Below are positions 21,286-32,054 of a stretch of DNA of 64,000 bases, piece after piece; the first letter of the stretch is position 1, and every line of letters begins with the position of its first letter. A program made the position numbers and the translations under genes. The notes beneath the pieces are model-generated. The model was given only the letters and a program-made list of their open reading frames with translations, did not search any database and was not told where the DNA came from. The stretch comes from Nemertoderma westbladi (taxonomy: Eukaryota; Xenacoelomorpha; Nemertodermatida; Nemertodermatidae): assembly GCA_032718475.1 (NCBI GenBank), contig JAUCBJ010006588.1:17311-81310 (forward strand), read 5' to 3'.

Positions 21286-21469
21286 TATAGGAAGGGATCT
21301 TGGGGTCTTAGCCTCGAATGATAAGTTTATTTTACCGAAAATAACTTATCTTTTATTGGCGTAATTGTAGGACTAATCCCATCACATGCGTACTTTTTTA
21401 ACCGGGTAGTGTACAAATTTAGGAATCGCGTAATTTTTTCTTGAAATTAATATCTCATATCTCTCCAAA

Positions 21470-21510
21470 CCACGTACGCGTTTCGACCTTACTGGGTCTC
21501 ATCAGCGTGG
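21470..21510 (-). ncRNA. hammerhead-ribozyme-like motif
   Basis: The minus strand reads CTGATGA, then GACC, a 6-nt loop (CAGTAA), GGTC, then GAAAC. These are the two conserved core strands joined by a perfect 4-bp stem II. CCACG before and CGTGG after the core can pair. A short stem III (ACG/CGT) can form, but the base at the usual cleavage position reads G rather than A, C or U, so self-cleavage is uncertain. Confidence 0.65.
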
Positions 21511-21572
21511 TGTCGGATTCGAACCTGGGACCTCGAGGTGGAAGCCGAGACTACAACCACTAGGCCACAGGT
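21510..21572 (-). promoter_or_regulatory. tRNA-like RNA polymerase III promoter (A and B boxes)
   Basis: On the minus strand the A box is TGGCCTAGTGGT (21556..21567). About 30 nt later the B box is GGTTCGAATCC (21515..21525), a perfect consensus. The anticodon arm does not fold well, so this is a tRNA-derived SINE-type head rather than a functional tRNA. Confidence 0.75.
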
Positions 21573-21786
21573 TCTTGAGATATGGAGTATTAATTTCAAA
21601 GCCAGCTGCCATTTTATTAGCCCCTGATTTGATGGGATTAGTCCTACAATTGCGCCAATAAAAGATAAGTTATTTTCGGTAAAATAAACTTATCATTCGA
21701 GGCTAAGACCCCAAGATCCCTTCCTATAATAAATGTATAATAACAAACACCTCGAAAAATACAGCTTGCCAACACATTGTTACTAT

Positions 21787-21799
21787 CAAGTATATTTAA
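21787..21799 (+). repeat. right 13-bp duplication flanking the inverted-repeat element
   Basis: Exact copy of caagtatatttaa. The BEL leader resumes after it (ctgctggttattt). Confidence 0.85.
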
Positions 21800-22684
21800 C
21801 TGCTGGTTATTTGTTTTATAAGTACTTGTACCTAATTTAGGGTTTAGCGTACAGTGCTTTCCGAAAGTAATTTTGTGTGTAGGCAGTATATTTGTGTTGT
21901 AAAGTGGTTAATAGGCACATTAGCTCTGGTTGGCTGCGGTAATTAACTTCTAGGTAAGGACACTCTGGGTACATAATGTAGTACTTATAGCGATACGGCT
22001 ATAAGTCGTCAGACGGTGGTATTTTCTTATCTGGACAACGCAATTTACTTACTACTGCTTTATTGTTTTCAAATACCGTAGTTCCTGTCAGTTTGTAAGA
22101 ACCAGAAATTCTAACTCCTTGTTAGACTGGTTTGTAAATTTCTTGTAAAATTACCCTGAAAATTGTATGTGTAACTTTTAGTGTTTATTTAGAGATTGTA
22201 ATCTCAAACTATAATTGTAAGTAATTAGTAGTAATAAGTAACTTAGTAAAGTAGAATAATTTGTATTAGTGTCCAACAAGTAGCACTCCACTGAGAGCAT
22301 CCAGCTTCTGTGTAGTGACTCCTTACCCAGAAATAATAACATTTATTTCAAACATTGTCAAAACCCATTGTACGGGTATATATATATTATAAATCAACTC
22401 AAACAGATTTATAAAATAGTAGGCCTGTTATACACCAATTAGGTCTTAATATCAGTTGGACATCAGTTATCATGGAATATCAGTTAATATCTGTGACTAA
22501 TCCTAGTCTGTAATAATACTTATATATATACTATAAGTATACCGGTATTTAAATATAATTAATATATCACGTTACACTGAGTAACGGTATCGGTAATTAA
22601 TTACTAGGCTTACAGTTGATACTGAATTACTAGACTTGCTTTAACTGTCGTTATAGTAGTAGGCATTCAACTGTAAAATAAATC

Positions 22685-25050
22685 ATGGCTGACACAAAGC
22701 AAACACTGTCAGATAGTCTCCTAGAAAGAACAGTCTGCGACTCAGATAAGAGTATAGAACGTCTGAGACCAAAGTCCAAGTCCCCTCCTATTGTAAGAAA
22801 GGTCATCCCTACAGTAGTAGTGTCAGACCCTAGGTTAGTACAGCACCGTAGGCCTATTAAGGTCCGATTTGATGAAAGCATCCTCATGGCAATGGAACAA
22901 GAGGAACAATTAAAGAAATGGCAAATAGAAGACCGAAGGTCAGCGGCCGCGGCAGAATCTGAAAGGAAAGCGGCAGCGGCTGATAGAAAAGCGGCAGCAG
23001 CAGAGGCTGAAAGGAAAGCGGCAGTGGCTGAAGCAGAATGGAAGGCGTCTGAAGCGACTACCCAACCAGAGCTGGAAAACCTTCAGGCGAAACAAGATTA
23101 CTTGAAGAAACAAAGGACAGCTACTCAGATGCAGTTACTGAGTCGATCTACTTCCAGAAGACAGGGATTTTCCTCCTCCGATGAAGGTGATACAACAGAT
23201 CCCAAAGGTAGAGGTAATAAATCTCGTTCAAGCAGACGTAGAAGAACGCCACACCGTCAGAAGTTACCTAATTTACCTCCTGCGGTGAGAAGGCAACTGG
23301 CTAGTGTAGACTTAGGTAATCCTGAACCCACAGACCAAATTATTAGAGTAGACAGACTCCCTACTATAGTAGATGAGCCTGAAATAATTAGGCCTGTTCT
23401 CGAAGCCACCCCCTCTGTGATAGAGACTCCTGTACTTCCAGAACCTAACTCTAAATTCCCTTTGCACAGTACTAAACTACCTATGCCCAGTAGAACAGCC
23501 CCTGAGTCAATCCCAGTCCTGGACGCCGAGCGAGACATCAAAGATTTGTCGCCCGTCGTCCCTCATCTGCCCGCTACTATGTTGGCGGCTCCCGCTTCGG
23601 CGGTAGAGTGGGGGAATGAGGGACAGCGGGAGATGGGTCTCCTGCTAGGGCAGCTGAGGGAACATCGTATATGTTCCTCCCAGCAGGTCCGGGAGTTGGA
23701 AGAGACTGTTCAGCAGTTAAAGGGAATAGTAAGAGAGGGTAAGTTAGAGTTGCAAGAAGTGCAGCAGAGTATCGCGTTAGAATGCGATAAATTAGTAAAT
23801 ATACAATTGGGTATACCACCACCCCCTGTAACAATGTGTCAACCTGTTAGGTCTGAAGTATTTCATGCGCAAGGTGTAGAGCCCACATGCATCTATACTG
23901 CTAGTGAAGTAGAAACTCCTAGCTAAAGGAAAGCGGCAGTGGCAGCGGCAGAATCTGAAAGAAAGGCAGCAGCGGCAGTAGCAGAAGCAGAACGGAGGGC
24001 ATCTGAGGCGACAGCCCAACTAGAGTTGGAGAACCTTCAGGCGAAACAAGATTACTTAAATAAACAAAGAGCAGCTACAAAGAGCAGTAGATGCAACAAC
24101 TACTGAGTCGATCTACTCTCAGAAGACAGGGATTTACTTCCTCTGATGAAGGCAATACGACAGATCCTGAGGGTAGAGGTAATAAATCTCATTCAAGCAG
24201 ACGTAGAAGAGCGCCACACCATCAGAATTTACCTAATTTACCTCCTGCGGTGAGAAGGCAACTAGATAATGTAGATTTAAGTAATCAAGGGCCCACAAAC
24301 CAAATTATTAGAGTAGAAAGACTCCCTACTATAGTAGATGAGCCCGAAATAATTAGGCCTGTTAGTGAAGCCAGTCCCTTGATAGAGACCCCTGTGCTTC
24401 AAGAACCTAACTCTAAATTCCCTTTGCACAGTACTAAACTACCTGTGCCCAGTAGACAAGCCCCGGAATCACACAAAGTCCTGGATGCCGAGCAAGACAT
24501 TATAAATGAATTGTCTCCCGTCGTCCCTATGTGCCACCCGGCTACCATGTTGGCGGCTCCCGCCTCTGCGGTTGAATGGGTGGACGAGGGACGAGGGGGG
24601 TTGAATCAGCTGCTCGGGCAGCTGGAAGACAACACGAATCAGTCTTCCCAGCAGATCCGAGAATTGGAAGGGACTGTTCAACTGTTAAAGGGAACAGTAA
24701 GAGAGAGTAGGTTAGAGTTGCAAGAATTACAACAAAGTTTAGCTTTAGAGCGCTATAAATTAGTAAATATACAAATGGGTATACCACCACCCTCTGTAAC
24801 AATGTGTCAACCCGTTAGGTCTGAAGTATTTCATGCGCAAGGTGTTGAGCCTACACGCATCTATACTGCTAGTGAAGTAGAAACTCCTATAGTAAACCCT
24901 ATCAAGGGTAATTATAAACCTGTTGATAATGATATCCCATACAGATCTGATCATAATCCGAGAAATTTATATACCGATAACTCGATATTAAATAATACTA
25001 TGGCTCAAGAAAGTTTTACATGTCAAATGGCTAGAACCATCAAGCGGTAA
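22685..25050 (+). pseudogene. BEL copy B gag N-terminal region, deleted and tandemly duplicated
   Basis: The start MADTKQTLSDSLL matches copy C gag (MSDTKQNMSDSLL), fixing the ATG at 22685. After RRPI the frame jumps to a segment matching copy C ~290 codons further on (FDESI versus FNESI), so the middle of gag is deleted. It is followed by an Ala/Glu/Lys-rich coiled-coil-like region, an Arg-rich patch and a conserved PTIVDEPEIIRP block. A ~960-bp piece (about 22965..23920) is then repeated in tandem at about 23926..24887. A stop at 23924..23926 ends the first frame. The second unit reads on to 25050, where a ~10-bp loss before AVKVGE relative to copy C breaks the frame. Gag forms the particle core. 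Confidence 0.85.
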
Positions 25051-25052
25051 AG

Positions 25053-26412
25053 GTGGGAGAGATCGTCAAGTTCAATGGAGATGAGATGAAATGGTTACCT
25101 TTTAATGAATATTATAAAGATAACATACAGAACTCTGTACTATCCCATGGAGAGAAACTTAGATTCCTCATCGAGTGCCTGGAAGGACCTCCCAAGTTAA
25201 TGGCGTTAAAGTTTATTGGACATCCAGATGGATTAAGACAAGTTTGGGATACACTAAACATCAGGAATGGTAATAGGACTAACATAGCTAGGTATTTATA
25301 TGCGAAATTAATGCTTCTTAGCAGCGGGATTATAGCATTTTCCGATGAGATCCAGGAGATCTGTAGACAGTTAGACTGGTTGGGTAAGTCTCATGAATAC
25401 CAGAATTCTATAGTTGTAGGAGCCTTAGCATCAACTTTGCCAAAGGGTGAAGTAGGTACTCGCTGGGACAAAAAGGTTCTCTATTTGATGGACGAACAAC
25501 ATAGAGATCCAACCATGACGGACCTTCTGTCATTCTTAAACAGAGAGGTAAGATTACAACTCCTAAAACAGTCTAGAGAGAAGACTCCGAAAAGTAAGGT
25601 GAGTGAAAAACCCGTTTCTAGGAGAGAGTTAACACCAGTGTGTTATACGGATTGGGGGACTCAGACGACGTCCTACAATGAGAACAGCGGTAAAGACACT
25701 GAGAGATCTTATTCTGTCAACAAACCGAGGAAAGACGTAAGTAAATCTAAGTCTCGAACCAGTGACAGGAGAGAACAGAAGAAAGAATATATAACCAGTA
25801 ACAGGAGAGAACAGGTAACAAATCCTCCTACGTCTCCTAAGATAATTCATGGAAGAAAGCCCGAGGAAAGAACAAGTGTGCACAACACCACACAGGTTAA
25901 AGTAAGTAACATCACGCCCAAATTTGCATTGTGCGACGGGCCCCATCGCTTGAGTGGATGTGATGAATTCTTGAAGAAATCCCTAAAGGATAGATGTGAT
26001 GTCATGTGGGATAAGCGGTTGTGTTATAATTGTCTCAGACAAGGACACCAACGGCGGACCTGTTACTCAGACGCGAGGTGTGCTAAGTGCGGCGCGAAAC
26101 ATCATATCTTGCTGCACACAGAATTTGAAAGAACCCGCACGAGTCAGGTAAGTGAGTCCGAACTACATGTCCAATTCAGTGATGTGAATGACACTGACCA
26201 CAGCTCTGAGATGGAAGGATTCTACACGGACGAATTCTCCGACGAAAACGAATCCTGTTATATGATAAACACCGCAGTGTATCGAGCACTTATGTATGAG
26301 ACTGAAACCGATAACGAAGCGCAACTAGCTATTCCGGACCGACCACCATCTTGGAAAGCGCCAACTTCCAACGTCGGAATCCGGGAATTCCCAGTGGTGC
26401 AGCTGAGAGTCC
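25053..26412 (+). pseudogene. BEL copy B gag C-terminal region: DUF1759-type capsid and zinc knuckles
   Basis: VGEIVKFNGDEMKWLPFNEY opens the DUF1759-type region typical of BEL/Pao gag. Lys- and Arg-rich linker sequence follows. The Cys/His cluster CALCDGPH, then CYNCLRQGHQRRTC, then CAKCGAKHHILLH is the family's nucleocapsid signature. After an acidic stretch the frame reaches REFPVVQLRVHG, which in copy C leads into the protease (DUF1758-type). In copy B it is cut at about 26412 by foreign DNA, and the frame stops at 26429. Confidence 0.88.
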
Positions 26413-27705
26413 ATGGGCTAGGTACCTAAAGAGGTGAGGTCTCTATAGGGGTGCCTAGAACAGGCGGTGGCGGACTCGTGAGGGTCTGGGGGCACGTTAA
26501 ATTCCGTGTATAGTGCAAGGGAGTTACTGAAGGCCCTCGTGTCTAGCGAACCATGAATCAACATGGTGCCGTGGTACCATCTAGTCGGCCTGTTGCCGTA
26601 CTGCTAGTCCTGTACACAGTAGGGGTGGTGGCTTAGTGTGATCAGTAGTCTATGTGGTGTCTATGTGTCTATGTTTGGTATGTATGAGTTGACTAGACTC
26701 TTTACTGTCTCCGATCGGTTGCCAAAACGTGTCTTTTCCCAGGGTAGCACTATTGGAATGGAGGTGTTGCATCGGAATGGGCAGGATTCTGATGATTCTG
26801 TTGGTACTACTATTGGAATGGAGGTAGCACCTGGAATATCTGCTGCAAGGAGGGGATGGTGTTGTAGTGTGGTCCGAGTAAATGATACTCTGGAATCTGT
26901 GGTTTGTGTGTGGACGATCAGTGGCAGTTTGCTTGAGCTTTCTGATGCTGTGGGTACGTGGTATACGTGAGTGTATGTATGGCCACTGCGAGTGAGTATG
27001 GGAACCCTTGCCGGTTGGTCTAGACGCCGCTGGTATTAGTAGGACCATATCTTTACTGCGCCCCAACATACTTTGTGCACACAAAGTTATTTTGCCCTGA
27101 CGGCAAAATAAGGTACTCTCGACTCTTTTATCAGTCGATACAATTTTGTCCCCTCTGATTTTGTCACCGATTTGTCTTTCCTGATTATGTCTTCTGTGTG
27201 TGCATGGTATGTGTCCGATTTTGTGTTTACCATTGTGTACTTGATTTTGTGAGCATCTGTTGAGTACACGTGTACAGTGACTGGTAAGTGGTTACTTGTT
27301 CCTAGCTTTTGAGCTAGTCAGTATTGTTGCGGAACCGACTTCCCCTCAATACTGCTGGCGAGGCGGGTGAAAATGTGTCAAAATTCCATGTTGGGTAGTT
27401 CAAGCCCAATTGGGACAAGACTGTCGGTTTGGCTCAAGGGTGACCTTGATGCTCGATTGCTATCGACTGGTCCACCCGCCGGTTGACTCTCTGAGTTGGC
27501 TCAATGTACAGTCAGGCCACAGTAAGTTGACAGTAGCTGACCATCTGGCTACACGTGTGACGAGCTGTGCCGGTGTGATCAGGGGATTGAAAATTGAACC
27601 CGGGAAGCATCGGGCTACCCTCCGCCCCGGTCTGATAAAAAGGCCCCAAGGGTGGTGGGACAGCGTCTCGTGGGTGCGCCTCGGGGAGGAGCCCAGAAGG
27701 ACGCA
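26413..27705. other. 1.29-kb insertion of unknown type splitting the BEL protease region
   Basis: Copy C has no counterpart: its VRVHRPKRSYVVNALLDSG is continuous, whereas in copy B these parts lie on either side of this block. The block is GT-rich, with ggctaggtac at one side and gaggagccc at the other. I find no clear long terminal repeats and no recognised protein. Frames at 26638..26970 (+) and 26650..27084 (-) match nothing I know. It could be a non-autonomous DNA element or captured host DNA. Confidence 0.55.
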
Positions 27706-28516
27706 AGAGAAGAGTTTTATAGTAAACGCCCTCCTTGACTCCGGCAGCACAGGTATATTTATCGACAAAGAACTAGCCAAAGACATCTTTGCTGGACAAC
27801 CCAAGTTCCGAACTAAGTTGAACCTTTCAGGAATTATGCAGGTTTGGAAATCCACTGTAGCTACAGATTACTATAGGCGCGTTGTCCACTCCCCAGGATG
27901 AACTAGGAGAACATAGCATAAGGTCAGTAAAAATGGTGGCGATAAAGAACTTTGCTACCAGCCAAGTGGAACCTTATAACTGGGATGAAGATCATTTTAC
28001 CCAGCAGCATGATATCCCTAGATTCAACACCGACTACCCAGGGGTACAGATATTGATTGGCCAAAATGCGCATGAGGCGCTTGAGACATTAGAAAAACGG
28101 CCTGCTCGACTGCAACCATTACAAACATACGCGGGAAGAACGAGAGTAGGTTGGTACTTCACTGGACCTTCCCGTAGAACACTGATGGAAAGACTCCCTC
28201 GAGAAAGGGTACATCCGGTGAGTGAATGGGAAGAAGAAATCGTGAGGGAGAAACCACAACTGAGGGAACACCATACTCCTCAGATAATGACGATATTAAC
28301 CAATTATATGACGAGGAAAATACAACTGATCTCCTCGCCGAAAGCCGGACTTGGTGTTTCCATCATCACTATTCCAGGACGAGGAAGAAACCTGGAATTG
28401 TATTCGAAACACAACAACTCAATCGCCCAGTTGGTCGTTTATGTTTACTGGAAAGAGACCGAGAACTGTCCGGAAACTATGGAAGGCAAGATACTCTTCC
28501 CACGACCACCTCCCTA
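27706..28516 (+). pseudogene. BEL copy B protease and pol remnant with integrase tail
   Basis: The protease resumes with VNALLDSGSTGIFIDKELA (active-site DSG) and runs through MQVWKST. A one-base loss near 27871 shifts the frame. Reading resumes from about 27882 (STPQDELGEHSIRSV) through QILIGQNAHEALETLEKRP and TRVGWYFTGP. Near 28325 the sequence leaves the copy C alignment (after ENTTDLL) and enters a DUF5641-like C-terminus (GIVFETQQLNRPVGRLCLLE), as found at the end of BEL integrases. RT, RNase H and the integrase core are therefore deleted. Confidence 0.8.
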
Positions 28517-30290
28517 ATCCAACAAACATCTAGGGACTCCCAATGTAACAACATACGGAGTGGGTGTTTGACTATATTATTTTATATTTGTTTTTATTAT
28601 TTTTATATTTATGTTGGTATTATTATGTAATTTTATTATAATCGTTTTCTTTAATTAAATTTAGTAGAATGTTATTTTAGCGATTATTTAGTAGATTAGT
28701 GCAATATATACTCGTGTTTATTACTTAATTACTTAACATTATATATTTAGTGCAACGTCGAGAAATAATTCTTTTTCTCTTTCCTTACTGTCCGTATCAT
28801 ATTATAAATGCGTGACTACAGTAAGATGAAATGTCCGTACTTATTAAAGTACAATAAAGCTCCTACTATACTCAAGTATTATTGGTAAGTAGAGTATTAG
28901 GAATGCAAAGTTCAGATCCTCGTGTCTCGGCTAAACCAAGCTCTGGGTAGACCTTGGAAACGACTTGCCACTTCTCACTGGCATTGCTCCTTGCAATATT
29001 GCGCTCATACCGTATATTAAATAATACATATAGTAGCGTGATGTCCCTTTAACAGTAGCGTACAACGCAGATAAATCTGTTAAACCCTTTGACCATCTGT
29101 AATTCCAGTCGATTAAGATATCGCGGCACCCACCGATATACTTGAAAGACAAAATTCTAGAATCAGTGGTTAACGTCCCCAGACAAGTTCTGGAATAATT
29201 CGGTGCCCATCTTAAATATTAATTATTTAATATTTACAAAAATCTATTAAAACAAATGCTATAATAGAGTAAATGCATACAAATAAACTCTAAGGAGTTT
29301 GTAAACCAAGAAAATCTAGAAATCCAAAATCTGTTAAAATTCAGATCCTTTAAAATTCTAGTCGATTAAGAAGATATCGAAGCACTTACCGATACTCTTA
29401 AAAAGACAAATTTCCTAGAATTAAGGATCCTAGTCCCCAGACATGCTCTGGAATAAGATTGTGTCTATTTTAATACTAAATAATAAAATTTACGGGAATA
29501 AATTTAAATTCATATCCTCTCATGAATTTGATAAATTGTCATTTTATACAATTTATAACATTCCCAAAATTCCATTAATTAATAGATCATGGGAGCGAAG
29601 ATTCACCCTATTAAATATATTAGTGTGAGAGAATCTCCAATATATAGTCAATAGCCGATAAAATTCATAAAATCATGTATAAAGGGGAATATTGACAATT
29701 AAAGAATTACTATTAAATAGCATCCCAGATCTGTATGCATGAGAATTAACCTAATTCTACTGCTAGCTTTTCATAATATCACCATAGCAACAACCACGCT
29801 AGAATTAGAAGCGAGTTAAAAGAACAATAGAAAGCTTTCCCCATTGAATAGCATGCGGAATAAATAGCACCCTGCTAGTATCCAGGGATACATAATAATA
29901 ACGTGGCATTCTGGAAGGCACTTGACTAACGGACAAATGGCCCGAATGTGTACAATTTGTGACAGTTGTGTGGAATTTGTGCATTTATAGGTGAATGTTA
30001 CTACTAAAGTGTGTTTACAGTAGCGAGTCGCAGTTGTGAAAGTTGCCTTACCTCTGTAGCAAGAACCTGAAGTAATTCTGAGCCCTTGGGACGGACAGTG
30101 GAGTGACTCACGCTGGTTGTTGTTGTCATTGTGTAGCTAGTACGTTGGCGAGAGACACAGCGGCGACAGTACACCAGCGCTGAGGAGCTTGCGCTGTCCG
30201 GGGGCATTGAGGGGGAGGCAGCGACGACCGCTAGCCTAAATATAATTAATTATAATATCGATAAACTCATATAGCAGCTATGACTGAGTT
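28517..30290 (+). other. BEL copy B AT-rich non-coding stretch with a ~100-bp direct repeat
   Basis: No gene is supported. A block starting aattccagtcgattaagatatcg at 29101 recurs, diverged, at 29354 (aattctagtcgattaagaag). Each is followed by cacc/cacttaccgatac and tccccagacaagttctgga-like text. This places an unusually long spacer between pol and ORF3. Confidence 0.6.
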
Positions 30291-30417
30291 GATAGAAGAT
30301 GATCTTGGTATCAGGGAGTGATATACCCTACCATTGCAAGCGTTTGTTGATAGTTTAATATGCGGAGACGCTAGTTAACCCACTACAGAGGACGATGGCC
30401 GTTATATCGAACCGCCA

Positions 30418-31119
30418 ATGTTAAAGGAAAAGCTCACGCTTGAATTGGACTATAGAAGATTCACCGCTCGCTATATGCATTGTAATGGTACGTATATGGA
30501 CTTCTTAACTACTGGTCATCCTATCGATTTACACGATACGGACGATGTAGACCCCGAAAGGGAAATGGTTCTATTTAAATATCATACCCAGCAGAGTCGG
30601 AACAATAAACTGAGAATCGAACACAAAAATTCTATTCGAAACCAACTCGAAAGAGAAGATGTTGAAGAGCCGGATAAACGCAGTGACTTCAACGAATATT
30701 TGGAATTCTTGAGAGAAACATATCTCAATATAGCCAGTCAACAAAATCTCGAAACTCGATATCCTCAAGGTATACATCATGACCCTATGATAGAACTCAA
30801 ACGACTCTATTTCACTATGATGTATCTTACCGCCAATTGACCATTACTTGTTGTACCGGATAGCTTCGAACAGATAGAGGAATATTGTAAAACTGGAGAA
30901 AGATCACCCGCGTTTCCCCTACAAGACGTGCGTCTTTGGTATTATTGCGATGAATGCCCAAGACCCAACTAACAAACGGAAAGACATAAACATCCGCGGA
31001 GACATTACGCTAAACACAGTTTTACTCGCTGTACTTACGGGAGTTTTGAGCGAAGCTTGTTCTACGTATCACCTACACGCGCTCGACTCAAACGATCCTT
31101 AAATAAACCGATGATCAGA
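30418..31119 (+). pseudogene. BEL copy B ORF3 upstream portion, broken
   Basis: An open frame of 140 codons (30418..30840) is interrupted by a TGA at 30838..30840. It continues in the same frame (SFEQIEEYCKTGERSPAFPL) to a TAA at 30970..30972 and beyond. It includes a Cys/His cluster (YYCDEC, HKHPRRHYAKH, RC) reminiscent of the Cys/His-rich middle of copy A ORF3, although I cannot align the sequences. Function unknown. Confidence 0.45.
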
Positions 31120-31158
31120 GTATGATCAGAATACTCGGTCAGACCTCCTCATTCCCTG

Positions 31159-31476
31159 GTGAGACCTCAGACTCTTGATCCTTATAGTATCACGGATCCT
31201 TCCGAACTGTACTCACTGTTCAAAGATCTAGTGTTACCCGAACAATTAATCGGTGGCACTCCAGTATTAGGCTCTCTAGATATTCGCCCATCCTACCTAG
31301 CCGGATTGGGACACGGACATTTAATATCGCCGTTCAACCCGTATAATCGTCCCGGTTTAACCGCGATACAACCCGTCACCAAGGTGGAGGAGAGCATTGT
31401 ACGAAATGCATTAGACGCCATTCGACAAAAGATCGGAAAAGGAACCTACGATTGTCAAGTCCAAGCGGTAAAATAA
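31159..31476 (+). pseudogene. BEL copy B ORF3 middle fragment
   Basis: This 105-codon frame (DPYSITDPSELYSLFKDLVL onward) continues, after a stop at 31474..31476, with similar composition. It has no counterpart I can align in copy A. It may be a variable part of ORF3. Unrecognised. Confidence 0.35.
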
Positions 31477-31559
31477 TTAGCTTTACCTCAGTTTGATCGG
31501 GAAATCCAGAATCTCTAAGAAGATATCGAACTTGTACGACCCTACTCTCTGCAAGAGTT

Positions 31560-31976
31560 TTGGACGAATGCTTCCAACGACAAGCGGAGGAAAATCAGCT
31601 CGAGGTGAAGCATATTGATTCCGATAGAGCCCGAGAACACGTGTTGGAAAGAACCATCAAACCAAGGAAATTTCTCACTACTCACGGTCTGCCTACTGCT
31701 CTCGTGCAAACGACCCGTCAGGGACCAGTAAGAGCTGCTGTCTTGAAATGCACTCTAAAGGTTGTTCGACCTCGTTCCACTGAGGTTGATATTGATCAAC
31801 CGGGTACCTCGACCGGCGGATACACCAACCGCAATCCTAAACCTTCTGATGCAATTGTATTGCACCCTTCACCCAGGAGCTATAGCCCTCCTAGTAAAGT
31901 GGCTCACCCCAAAGAGAAAAGGACTCTTGCTAGCCTCAAAAAACTTCGTAAACGCCATTCACGTAAGAAGGTCTAG
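31560..31976 (+). pseudogene. BEL copy B ORF3 C-terminal conserved part
   Basis: From about 31644 the product matches copy A residue by residue: LERTIKPRKFLT, PTALVQTTR, GPVRAAVLK, QPGTSTGGYT, LHPSPRSYSPP, then a KKLRKRHSRKK basic end. Most nucleotide differences from copy A fall at third codon positions, the mark of a sequence that evolved as protein. It ends about 80 bp before the 3' LTR. Confidence 0.75.
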
Positions 31977-32046
31977 TAGTTTAGAGTATTTTTATATTTG
32001 AGAAACTGTGATTTTTTATATTTTATAGACTTAAATCCCATTTTCT

Positions 32047-32054
32047 GGGAGCGG
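32047..32054 (+). other. polypurine tract of BEL copy B
   Basis: GGGAGCGG directly precedes the 3' LTR and is identical to the tract of copy A. Confidence 0.65.

Larger units (their letters stand above)
21286..21786 (-). mobile_element. 501-bp inverted-repeat element with tRNA-like head and hammerhead-like core
   Basis: The outer arms (21288..~21385 and ~21640..21725) are long imperfect inverted repeats, starting taggaagggatcttggggtc on one side and mirrored on the other. Inside is a second inverted pair (ttgaaattaatatctcatatc-like, near 21441 and 21590). At the centre, on the minus strand, are a tRNA-like A/B-box unit and then a hammerhead core. A 13-bp duplication flanks the whole insertion. 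The long duplication and tRNA-type promoter suggest LINE-driven retroposition. The terminal inverted repeats instead recall MITEs. Confidence 0.75.
20452..22684 (+). other. BEL copy B 5' leader, non-coding
   Basis: These 2.2 kb lie between the LTR and the first gag ATG and contain no long frame. The leader aligns with 53601..55787 of copy C. It holds one copy of the ~290-bp block that copy C carries twice, and it is interrupted by the 501-bp element at 21286..21786. Confidence 0.75.

Noticed and set aside
26638-27084. Overlapping plus and minus frames in the 1.29-kb insert
   Set aside because: Low-complexity products with no recognisable domain, each explained by skewed base composition.
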